Source: Garcia nutans (Eukaryota; Streptophyta; Magnoliopsida; Malpighiales; Euphorbiaceae). From it: 64,000 bases of DNA. The notes under the pieces are model-generated. The model saw only the letters and a list, made by a program, of their open reading frames with translations, had not been told where the DNA came from and ran no database searches. How positions within the stretch are numbered: the stretch's first letter is position 1; each line of letters opens with the position of its first letter. The stretch covers positions 22,152,001 through 22,216,000 of the forward strand of contig CANTUV010000024.1 in NCBI GenBank assembly GCA_947685225.1, in the 5' to 3' direction. The position numbers and the translations under genes are program-made. Positions 43,754 through 54,457 of this stretch are shown here, piece by piece.

Positions 43754-46600
43754 TTACAATGACCACCTCCTTATGGCTCTTCTCTCTTTCTTTATTGCCC
43801 CGGGCGGGTACTCTCTTTCTTCCAAAAATTGCCTTATAGTATCATACAACGCATCATGGTCTGTATCAACTTCCATGATTGTCTCATATTCATAGCAAGG
43901 AGTTGATGAACTGGTCAAGATCAGAGGCTTAAGGAATAAGCTGACAAGATTTTCCCATACCGAAGCCAATGTGGCTAGGGCATCGGCCATCTGATTTTCT
44001 TCTCTTGACAAGTGTATAAACCTACATTCCTTAAAATTCTTCTTCATCATGGTCAGTTAATGGTGGTATGGTTTCAATTTTTCTTCTTTCAACTCCCATT
44101 CTCCATTTACTTGGGATACAAATAACAAAGAATCGCCATAAACTTCCACCTTATCCACCTTCATAATCATTAGGGTTTCCAAACCAAAAATGCAAGCTTC
44201 ATACTCCACCATATTATTGGTTGCCCTAAATTTCAACTTCTTGGCTAAAGGGATAAGTTCTACTTCGAGCAACTCTAGTATAACTCCTAAACCTGCTCCT
44301 TTCCTGTTCACCGCTCCATTAAAATACATTTTCCACCCTTGTACTTCAGTTGCTTCTAAATGTTCATCTGGAAACTCCAAGATTACCTCTTCACTTTCTG
44401 GTAATGGTTGTTGAGCCAGGACTTCTGCCACCGCTTTACCTTTGATTGTTTTCCTGGTTACATACTCAATCTCAAATTCTTCTAATATTATCAACCATCG
44501 ACCATATTTCCCAATTAAAGAGGGTGTCTCCCTTAAGTATTTCATTGGATCCAACTTGGAAATTGCTTGCACACTATATGATTGAAAGTAATGCCGCAAC
44601 TTCTTAGAAGACCAAACCACGGCTATACATGTCTTTTCGATGATACTATACTTAATTTCATAAGGTAGGAGCTTTCTACTCAAATAGTAAACAGCATGTT
44701 CAATCCCCGACTCATTTGCTTGGACTAGCATGGCTCCTATCGACTCTTCCTCTACTGCTAAGTATAGTAATAGAGGTTTGCCAGGTTTAGGTGGTTTCAA
44801 AATAGGTGGATTCAACAAATACTCTTTTATTCGATCAAAGGCCTTTTGACATTCTTCATTCCATATGACCGGCTGATTCTTTCTAAGCAATTTAAAGATA
44901 CGCTCACAGCTTGTTGTGAGCTTTGCTATAAATCTGCTAATGTACTGCAGTTTACCAATGAATCCCCAAACTTCTCTCTCTGTGTTTAGGGCTGGCATAT
45001 CCCTGATTGCTTTGACTTTGTCAGGATCAATATCAATGCCATTCGGACAAATTACATGTCCCAATAATTTGCATGAAGTAACACCGAATACACACTTCTT
45101 CGGGTTTAATCTTAGCTTATATTTCAAAGCTCTATTGAAGAATAACTCTAAGTTCTGGAAGTGATGCTCCCTTGTATCCGACTTAACCATCATATCATCA
45201 ACATATACTTCAACTTCTTTGTGCATCATGTCATGAAATAGTGTGGTGGCCATCCTTTGGTAGGTTGCTCCAGCATTCTTTAAACCGAAAGGCATCACCC
45301 AATAACAAAATATACCCCATGTAGTAATGAAGGTGGTTTTGGCTTTATCCTCTTGGGCCATTAACACTTTATTGTATCCGGAAAATCCATCTACAAATGA
45401 GTGTAGCACACTAGAGGCCGCACTATCAATGAGAACATCTATATGAGGTAAAGGAAAATCATCCTTAGGGGAAGCCTTCTTTAAATCTCTATAGTCCACG
45501 CAGACCCTTATCCTTCCATCTTTCTTTGGCACGGGTACTATGTTGGCTAACCAATCTGGATATTCTATTACTTCAAGGAACTTCACTTGTATTTGCTTAG
45601 TGACCTCTTCTTTAACCAATTCAGCCCACTCAAGTCTTAATCGCCTAAGCTTTTGTTTGACAGGTTTAATGTGAGTGTAAGTAGGAATATGATGCTCGGC
45701 TATGTCTCGATCTATCCCAGGCATATCCTCATAAGACCAAGAAAACACTTCTTCATATTTTTTGAATATTTTTTCAAATCTCTCTCTCTCATCAGGAGTA
45801 AGGTCGGATGCAATGCTAATGTTTTTAGGATTTTTAGTTGTTCCTAAATTTAATGATTGTGTGTTAACAGAATTAATATTAAAGATGCTCATGTAACTGC
45901 TATTTGAATGTATGCAACCATCAGGAGAAACATCACACAAGTAAGCAAAATCAGACTTTATTGCATTCATTTTGGAAAAGAAAACATCATCATCCTCATA
46001 CAAAGCAGACAAATTAAAATCAAAATCAAAATCATTGTTCTCAGAATCATAAAGCAGGATGTCTTCAAACTTTTCTTCAACTAGGGCAGCAATCTCTTCT
46101 GGAGTCCTCTCAGTTTTCAAGGCTGCTTCATTCTTCTCTTTTGGATTGAATTCTTTGTTGGTTGACAAGGTGAGCTCTTTCTTCACTTGCTCCACTAGCT
46201 CAGTAACATCTGCAAAAATTTCAAAACCTGGAATTAACTTACCCATGAACTTGATCGGCTCGGGCTTTCCTTGGAGTGGTCCCATATCTGGAGCTTTGAC
46301 AAAGATCTCCTCAAGAAGTGGGAAACTCATCTTCTCACTCTTCTTTGGATGGACATCATTTTCTTCATCATATCCTAACACCTTCTTGGAAGTTTGAGTC
46401 CTAAAATCTGGTAACTTTGTCAAACCAGCCTTTCCCTTTCCAAGACCAGCTCCGGGAAGGTATTTCATGTTCTTCATCATATTCAAAACTTTGGAGTCCA
46501 CTACTTCATCATCAGAAATTGTAGCCACTTGAAAACCATTGAGAGGCCTCTCAACCATTAGAGCGTTAACAATCTCATTATCTTCAGCTTCAATGACCAC
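43754..46600 (-). pseudogene. pol: E4 pol: G-patch-like, RT, RNase H, second RNase H
   Basis: The open frame 46600-44057 encodes 847 residues. It has G-patch-like YLPGAGLGKGKAG (47-59) and LGY (75-77); RT with VDGFSGYN (403-410) and YVDD (466-469); a first RNase H with LYLAVEEES (612-620), where the catalytic Asp is replaced; and a second RNase H with YFNGA (759-763; Asp to Asn), NNMVEYEA (Glu799) and YGDS (Asp823). A single TAA at 44054-44056 separates it from the end of this domain (44050-43754), which has NQMADALATLASVW. Relatives read Tyr TAT there. RT looks intact by motif; the whole product is not. Confidence 0.92.
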
Positions 46601-46900
46601 TGTCTCATTTTTGTTGGGGAATTTGATCTTTTGATGAAGGGTGGAAGGAACTCCTCCAAGAAGATGAAACCATGGTCACCCCAAGAGTAAGGCAAAGGTA
46701 ACTGGTATGTCTAAAACAATAAACTCAACAATAGATTCTATTGGACCAACCTTGATAGCCGCTTTGAAAGTCCCTTCGGCATGCCTCTTAGTGTTGTCAT
46801 AAGCACGAATTATCACCTCGGTTGGGTTTAGATCTCTTGTTGACATGGGTAGCTTTGGCAATATTTTAAGAGGACAAATATTTATGGCGGATCCATCATA
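46601..46900 (-). pseudogene. pro: E4 protease
   Basis: DGSAINICPLKILPKL (catalytic Asp present), then EVIIRAYDN, then VTFALLLG followed by TGA at about 46680 where E0 has Arg CGA. A frame change sits near 46905, between VMV and DGSAIN. The start frame is lost; 46676-46861 is open (61 residues). Confidence 0.82.
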
Positions 46901-46903
46901 CCA

Positions 46904-48991
46904 TTACACATGGAGTCCGCTTCCCCCTTGACTTCTATTTTGATAAAGAGAGGGCGGATGTGGTCTCTTCCCTCCTCCCTCCTCCGGTAAGTCCGCATCA
47001 TAAAAAGAAACTGCTCCCATATTAACTTCACTCTTTTCTTGGACCTCTTCACATTTCATTACTTCCCCAATTTTTATGAAGTTGATTAACTCCTCTGGTG
47101 TTACAGAGATAGAAATGGGCATGCTAGCTAAGGCTTTGGCCATAGTTTCTCGGTGCTTTTTAGAAGTAGCTAACAAGTCCCAAATGCTAACACTTGCTTG
47201 GGTTCTTTTCAATTGCTTGAGCACAGCATCATCTTCTTCTATTTTAACTTCCTTCCCCTTATTATTTTCTATCTCCTTTGGTGGTGGCCTTGAGTAAGGC
47301 TTACCGGATCTAGTATTCATCACCTCATCTTCTTTGGGCTCGGACCAAGTCCACTCCTCCTTCTTGAGTATAATATCATCATCACTATCACTTGAATCCC
47401 AAAACCCATTGACAACATAAATTGCTACTTCTTCACCCATCATAGCTTGTTTAAATGCCTCTTCTTTTTTGGTTGCTTCTCCACCCACATCTTGAAAGGA
47501 AGATATGACAAAGTCCTCATGCAAACCTCCTATAATCATGAAGGTTGCTGGTGGTGGGACCCTATTGAATTTTGGTAATCGGTTGTCTTTGGTGTTTGGC
47601 TTATTGGGCTCGGGTAGCTTCCCATTATTAATTAGATTTTGTATCTCATGTCTTAACCTCACACATCTATCTGTGTCATGTCCTTGCATTTGGTGAAATT
47701 GACAAAATGCTTTGGTGTCAAAATTAGGCGGGAGAGGGTTAGGCAAAGGATGAGGATTTAAGGGTTGTAGTAATCCTTTTCTTTGAAGCTTGTTGAGAAC
47801 CCAAGACATCAGCTTTCCCAATTCTAAAAATTATCTCCTTGTCCCTTTGTTAGTAGCATTAACACCAACGGCCTTTTGCATGCTTTGGCTACCAGGTTGA
47901 TAGCTCCCTTTCTCGTTCCTTTTTGTTGCAAAGCGGCTCTTCTCCCTTTCCCATTCTTTAATTTGCAAACCAGCTTGGAGAAGGTCTTTGAAATCATGGA
48001 TCAGTGTATGAGACATCTTCTCACGAAGACTAGGCAACACCCCTCTCATAATCATCCTTATTTGATCGGATTCATCAGGCCTCTTCTTGAGTAAAGTTGC
48101 CTTGTTTCTCCACCTTTTCACATAGTCCACAAAATTCTCATTTCGCCTTTGCCTAATGGACTCCACTTCTATTAAGGTAACTTCTAGCTCAACATTATAC
48201 CCATATTGTTGGATGAAGGCTTTGTAAAGTAGATCCCAACTCTTTTGTGTTCCATCATCTAAGGTATTGAACCAGTTTTGGACAACAGGGTCCAATGAGA
48301 GCATAAAGTACCTTAGGGTTTGAGCCTTAGTAGCTTGGGCAGACTGCATGGCAGTGATATACTACTTCACATGAAGATGAGGATTTCCAGTGCCATTGTA
48401 CTTAGCAAAGGAATGCATCTTGAACTTATAAGGGACCTCATCATCTTGTTCAAACAGTTTGTCGATCTCAGACATCTCTTTGATTTTCAGCTTCTTCTCA
48501 AATTTCTTTTCTAAATCACCAATCATCTTTTCAACATCGGATGTCTCGATCTTTTCAATAGTTTCTTTCTCACCAACCTTTGGTTCTTTCCTCTTTTCTT
48601 GAACATCTTGGTAATATTGAGCCCAATCATCATCATCATCAATGATCACCTTTTCATCATCAAAAACCACTTCACTAACATTGGTCTTCCCTTTATCCTT
48701 TGGTTTCTTAGTGCTAGCAGATGCCTTGGCATGGTTCTCTAAGATTGTAGTCAATTGGTTCTTCATGGTCTCAGCTAGGGCCTCTTTGATTTCTTTCATC
48801 TTGGCATTGAGGGCCTCATCCACCATTCTTTGAATTTGTTCGGGCTCCATTGTTTTAGGTGAGCAAGTGATTGAGTCATTGCTAGATACTTTGTCTCCGG
48901 CGTAGGTCGGATTATTGTAAGCTTTAGAACTATCGTAATCCAGGGCTGTGAGCCAGAGAGGATCAATGATATGAGATGCAAATGTATACAT
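46904..48991 (-). pseudogene. gag: E4 gag
   Basis: Three open pieces. 48991-48362: MYTFASHIIDPLWLTALDY, then MEPEQIQRM, DDDDDWAQYYQD, DKLFEQDDEVPYKF, then a TAG at about 48362-48364. 48349-47831: gag core SLDPVVQNWFNTLDDG, FIQQYGYN, YVKRWRNKA, KSRFATKR. 47821-46904: LNKLQRKGLLQP, the zinc-knuckle-like CQFHQMQGHDTDRC (CHHC), GFWDSSDSDDD, ATSKKHRETMAKALA. The E4 gag reads on toward protease, unlike E1 and E6. Two stops and one shift only. Confidence 0.9.
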
Positions 48992-48999
48992 GTATCAAC

Positions 49000-49999
49000 A
49001 AATAAGGATAAATAGGATGTTCCTTCCAACCTTATAACATCCACACACGAATGGCGAGTCTCTTTTCCTAGGTATGTGGTTAACAAAATACCAACACTGG
49101 GTATCTTATTTTTGAATAATTCCCTCAAACATTTCAACCAATAGTTATATTTTCGAAAATGGAAATCCATCCATGATAATTCCCATTAATTAGGTTTTAA
49201 TCCATTCAACCAACTATAGTAGCTTTTATGCTATATTGGATTAAAACAAAATTAAGAGGTCTATTATAAATAGATTTTTCACTTGCAAAAGGTAACTAAT
49301 GATTCATGCCAAAAACAAGCCCATGGTTAATTTATTCTTAGTGTAAACTAGGCCCACAATTGATTTTTGGTATTTCATAATTGACCTAAATATTTTGCAA
49401 GCTCCTTGCAAGAAAAGGTTTGGTGAAAATAATTTTGTTTCTAAGCCCATTGTAAAAAATTTTAGAAAAATGGATTTTGGGCTTAGTATTTGGGCCATGG
49501 GCCAAAGAATTTTTGATTTGTTTTTAGAAAAGTCTTATGTCCAAAAGCCATCTTGAAAAATTTTGAAAATAGCTTTGGTCTCTTGGACTTTAAAGGAAAA
49601 TTTTATTTTGAGCTTACAATGTACTTAGGTCATATTAGAAAAAGAACAAACCAAATAAGCCATGATTTAAGCCAAGATAAATTAACCATAGTCAAACAAC
49701 ATGCTTTTTGGTAAAACCTAAGGAAAGTAACTAGGTCAATTACATGAGCTTTAGTCTTTGGGTAAAAAGGCTTAGGTTCCCATAGCAAGTATATACCAAA
49801 TGGTACGAGGCTATGAGTGGTTATGCCATGCTCAATCTCCATACCTTGAGTGAAAGTATGGTATCCCTTACATAACATAACACGGGTAACACGGGCATCC
49901 TAACTCACGCACACGATGCAATCTAAGATGATGCAATGGATAATACTATTATAAGAAAGAATAGAATAATATAAAGACCAACGGAATCAACTTCTCTTA
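49000..49999 (-). other. E4 5' untranslated leader
   Basis: Reverse form of the E0, E1 and E6 leaders. No extra gene seen. Confidence 0.7.
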
Positions 50000-50017
50000 T
50001 CCCCAGTGGAGTTGCCA
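50000..50017 (-). other. E4 primer binding site
   Basis: The minus strand reads TGGCAACTCCACTGGGGA, one base from the LTR; tRNA-Arg type with one G to A change. Confidence 0.75.
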
Positions 50018-50018
50018 C

Positions 50019-51805
50019 TGTGAGCAGGGATTTTTGCCCCCACTCCCAGTGGAATGGTTCTTGCGACTTCGACACTATTTAGGCTCGGGGCCTTAGAGAA
50101 CATAGACCTAAGTCCGAAGAAAATGGAGTCTCCATCCGGACGGGACGAAAAAAAAAAGAAAGGGGTGGATGACTTGATTCCTAAGGAATCCCCAACCCCC
50201 TAATGGGTTCGGAAAGTTGAGTACATGTGGGGAAGGTGAGAAATGGCCCAGCACCCCCACAACGCCCGGTTCATTGGAACCGGCCTCCTTTACAAGTCTT
50301 AATATTATAAAATTCTTAAATATAACAACATTATCCATATTACACACAACAATTAAAAGAAAGTGTCAATATAATAAAATCAAAGCAAGGTCCAAGCAAA
50401 ACAAATAAATGGACACCCATCTAAGGATGGAAACATGTCCTTAAATCACATGCCTAGATAGGACACCCACCAAAAGGTAGAAACATGCCCTTTACATAGG
50501 TTCTAAAATAGAAAAGTAAATTAAATTACATGATATTTAACTAATGAGGTACCCACCAAGTGGAAACATACCTTTTACAACTTTTGAAAATCTAAATTAA
50601 TTGATAAAAGTAAATAATCATTCATCATAAATAAATCATTCATCAAAGCTATTAATCAAAATAGAAAATAAACATCCATCTATGATAAATTAAATAAATC
50701 AAGTATTGAAATTAAATAAATTAAAGCATAAGAGATAAATCAAAGTATAATCAAGTATGGAATTGAATAAAGCAAATAAAAGTTCAATTATAGCGACTGT
50801 GACTTTTTATGGAATTAAAATAGATTAGGGTTTTATGTTTTAAAAGGTTGGTAAGACTCTTTGATTAACTAAATTAATATTTGAATGGTGAAATCATGAA
50901 ACTAGGGTTTTAGACACTTTGAAATACTTTTGATTTGTGGTTTTAAATGGTGATTCATTGTGTTTTTAAGCTACTGTGTAAAGTTGTAAAATTTGTATTT
51001 TTATGGTTTTTAATGTTTTAAAAGATTAAAGTTTAGAAAAAGTTAGGGTTTAAGGTTTCAAAGGGTTTAAAGTTTATTATTTTAGGTTTAGAAGTTGAAT
51101 TTGGATTTAGTATTTTTAGAATTTATGGTTACGGGTGATGCATGGAACTTTTAGGATTAAAAATCAATTTGATACTTTTATGTGATTTTATGAATTTAAA
51201 CAAACAAATTAAAGTTTTTATAAGTTGAAAAGATGTTTTTTAAGGCTTTTTGAATGAAATAGAACTTACTTTAAAATTTTAAAAGAAACATAATTTAAAT
51301 CTTAGTTTTGTTGAAAAATATATTCAATTAGAGTTTTAAGATTTTTAAGAAGTAAAAATAATAATTTTAAGCCTTTTGAAAGATAAACCAATGAAATAAA
51401 GCTTTTAACTTTAATAAAACTAATTTAAAACTCTATGATGTTAGATTTTGAAAAAGGCAAATTCCTAGTTTTAGCTACTGTGTAAAAAAAATAAAGAAAT
51501 TAGAATTTCATACCTTCTTTTGTAAGTTGCACCAAAATTGCTTATTGGATGAATAAGCTCAAAAAACCAGCCTTTTTCCCCTCCCCTAAATCGTGTTTCT
51601 ACCCCCCTTTTAATATCAATTGAATTCAAGCTTTTCCTTTATGGATTTGGATTTTCTTTTCTCCTTGTCCCTCTCGGCCTCCCCTTTTTAAATTGCCTTT
51701 GGTCCTTATTTATAGTGGTTTGATGCGGTTTATTCCTAATTAGTTAAGGTAAGTAATATTAATAAAAAAAAGAAACCAAAACCTAATTGAATTAGGTTTC
51801 AAAAA
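50019..51805 (-). repeat. E4 5' LTR, truncated
   Basis: Matches 37822-39636 or so of the other LTR, then stops at about 51805 in ...GGTTTCAAAAA. The first ~410 bases of the LTR (U3 palindromes) are missing. Three-hairpin array at 50411-50573. TATA box at 51706-51715. The end abuts the SINE at 51806. Confidence 0.9.
50411..50573 (-). other. three-hairpin array in E4 5' LTR
   Basis: Hairpins at 50547-50573, 50461-50490 and 50411-50440, the same folds as in the 3' LTR. In the third the inner arms are CCATC and GATGG. Confidence 0.62.
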
Positions 51806-52060
51806 ACTAGTGGTAGAAATGGTACTCGTTCATCTCATGGTTTCCTCTTAAGGGAGGAGGTCATGGGTTCGAATGAGGGAGGCGACCTCATTTGAGGCCA
51901 AATTAACAAATTCCTACTCGGGAGCCGTGAGGTGAATGGGTACTGTGGCGGCTTGCTAGGTTGAGGGCTGGGACCACGGTCCACCTACGGGATAAAAGAC
52001 CCAATATGACTAGCTGTCATAAGACTGTGCTAGTGGGGACGTTATAGGACATCTATCCCG
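51806..52060 (+). mobile_element. tRNA-like SINE, copy 1
   Basis: About 255 bp. It starts CTAGTGGTAGAAATGG, which fits the Pol III A box (TGGTAGAAATGG), with a B-box-like GGGTTCGAATGAG about 45 bases on. Copy 2 at 56881-57124 shares the boxes, GGGAGGCGACC and AACAAATTCCT. It lies exactly at the junction between the E4 LTR and E7. No target duplication or A tail is clear. The family is unknown to me. Confidence 0.6.
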
Positions 52061-53039
52061 CATTGACTTCAGCTCTTCTAGCTAGATTGATCTTTTATCT
52101 TTTGCATCTTCATTCTTTTGGGGTTCTTACTTTCTTCTTGTTTTATCCTTTTTGTTCTTCCTTTTCCAAAAACATTTAGTTATTTTTTAGCTAGTCCTCA
52201 TATCCTCTCTTTACCCCTATTTTTTAGATAGTCCTCATATCCTCTTTTTTCCCCCTGCATGGCAAAATATTGAAAGTGAGTCTGAAAATGTTTTGTACAT
52301 GCATAAACTCAAAATTTTAAAGGAGAAACTTTACCCCCTATATAGGCTTAGACAAATATTTTTTCCCATGCATCTCTTCTTTCTTTTGCAATGGCCTTTC
52401 CATGCCCCCCCCCCCTGATTCCATATATGCTTCTCAATGTTTGCTTCGCAGTGTTTTGCTATTCATTTTGACAAACAATGAGCAATACAAGAAAACAAAA
52501 TGCATTATGATATGCTCATGTATGCATGAATAATACTTACAGTGGTTCCATTAACTCACTGACTGAGGTGATCAGCTGAAGTGCTCCCATTGATTCATTC
52601 CAGATGCTCATTCACATCTTGCATTAAAAAAGGAAAAGCCTTCATATCTATGGCTTCTATCTTCCAAGATGAATCATGAGTAGTGGGGCCCCAGTAGGGT
52701 AGTTAGAAATATAAGAGATGCTTGTTTTAGCCCATGATTCAACACAATCATTGGTGACTTCTTCACATCCTTGCAAGTGATCATTTATTTTGCCCAATGT
52801 GTCCTTTAAGGTTTGACAATGCAGCATATGTCCCTTAACTTGAAGGCTTTGTATGACAAAAATATTTATTTTTTTTTAAATTTGAAATTAAATATTTGCT
52901 TTGCCAAATCAGTGTCAATATACCTCAGGACTTGACTTTTCAAATTAACACATCTATAACATGACAACTCTACTTACCATACTAAACTCAGGAATCATTT
53001 CCATTTGAGTAAAAATTGTTGCACTTCAAATAGGCATAT
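52061..53039 (-). mobile_element. E7: 3' untranslated fragment of another Tat element
   Basis: The minus strand matches E1 from about 10010 to 10980, in the same order, including the PPT-like CAGGGGG tracts (here CCCCCTGCATGG and CCCCCTATATAGG at about 52252 and 52331) and a run of 11 C at 52406-52416. The arrays, final polypurine tract and LTR start expected before the next LTR are absent. It continues right of E6, outside the window. Confidence 0.82.
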
Positions 53040-53264
53040 TGTAGACCCTTAATTTTTGACCCGGTCCGGTCCAATATATTTTAATTAGTCCAAAATAATT
53101 TTTGTGTTGTCCAATACATTTTAATTAGTTCAAAATATTTTTTTCTTGTCTTAATTAAATAATATTTGGTTTAGTGTCTAATTTTTATTAATAAAAAATG
53201 AAAAATAATAATAATAAACAAAAAATGAATAATAAAAAATAAAAAAAGGGGTCGGCTGCGCGAA

Positions 53265-53510
53265 ATGGCCTGGGGCCATTTCTCCCGCAGGATTTTCCTG
53301 TCGGCGCAGATAATTTCTGCGGGTGAAATGGCTTGGCCATTTCGCTCGCAGTAAAACCTGGAAGTGAAATGGCCAGGGCCATTTCTCCCGCAGGTCCATT
53401 TCACCCGCATGCGGCAGCTTTTTCGCCAGCGCAATTTTTTCTACGGCAGATTTTTTCACCAGAGCAATTTTTCCGCAGCAACCAGCAAAATTTTTCAAAA
53501 GCAAATTTTT
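53265..53510 (+). repeat. GAAATGGCC palindrome cluster in E6 U3
   Basis: Three clear units. One has 9-base perfect arms GAAATGGCC and GGCCATTTC at 53366-53374 and 53377-53385. Others are near 53259 and 53326. Spacers are CG-rich with CCCGCAGG. The cluster lies just upstream of the TATA box. Confidence 0.8.
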
Positions 53511-53596
53511 CGACACCTAATACAATTAGGTTTCATTTTCCTTTTCTTATTCAATATTGTATGTTGTGATTAACTAGGATTAATAATAGAATTCTT

Positions 53597-53606
53597 CTAT
53601 AAATAA
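53597..53606 (+). promoter_or_regulatory. TATA box of E6 LTR
   Basis: TCTATAAATA, about 560 bases into the LTR and just after the palindrome cluster. Confidence 0.62.
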
Positions 53607-54457
53607 AGGAGAAATAAGGGAGAAATTGGAGGGGAAATTGGATCGGGATTTGAAGGGAACTTTGAATTTGAGACTTCGGATTTGAGAGCAACAAGCTATT
53701 AACAATTCATCAAAGGCAGCAACTGCTTTTTTCTTTGCTCATCCAGAAAATAATTTTTTGGAGGAACCAACGCAGAAGGTATGAATCTTTAATTTTTTTT
53801 TTATTTCTTTCAGTAGCTTCATTATTGATTTGATCCATAAGATTACACACGCAAATCTTCAATCTTTGAAGATATTATAATATGATCTTTGTTTCTAAAC
53901 ACCTTAAATAGTTTCCTTTGTTTCTAAATACTTTGAAAATATTATTTCGTTGCTTTATTTTCCAAAAAGTTTAAAGTTATTAATTTTTGTTTCTTCAAAA
54001 CTTCAAAACCCTAATTGAACATGTTTTTCATCAAAACCAAAATTTGATTCTGTTTCTTTAAAAAAATCCTAAAAACATCTTTTCTATTCATATAAACCCT
54101 ACATCATTTGTTTTCATAAAATTATCAATTGCTTTTTCCAAATTCTAAAAAACTTAAACATTCACCGAAACCTTAATTCTAAAATACTAAACCCTAATGT
54201 AACTTCCAAACCTAAAACAGTGAACCCTAACCCCTTTAAATCATAAATCAAAAGTATTTTAACAGAGTCCAAATCCTAGTTTCATGATTTTATATAACAA
54301 ACCCTAGTTTGGTTAATCAAAGAATCTTACCAACTTTTTAAAACATAAAACCCTTAATCTATTTCAATTCTCTTAAAGTCACAATAACCAAATTCCATAA
54401 ATTCCAAAACCCTAACACATGAAATAAAGAACCCTAAATGGAAACAACAGCTATAAT

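Larger units (their letters stand above)
37822..51805 (-). mobile_element. E4: Tat/Ogre-like element, best-preserved pol
   Basis: Minus-strand element inserted in E3. 3' LTR 37822-40046, internal region 40047-50018, 5' LTR from 50019, cut at about 51805. The internal region is about 10 kb. It has gag, protease, RT, two RNase H and integrase with only a handful of stops, an antisense gene remnant, and three tandem arrays in the 3' untranslated region. No target duplication can be tested because the 5' LTR start is missing. Confidence 0.92.

Noticed and set aside
53171..53573. Alternating ORFs on both strands near the E6 LTR start
   Set aside because: They read through GAAATGGCC palindromes and CG-rich spacers of U3; no protein family features.
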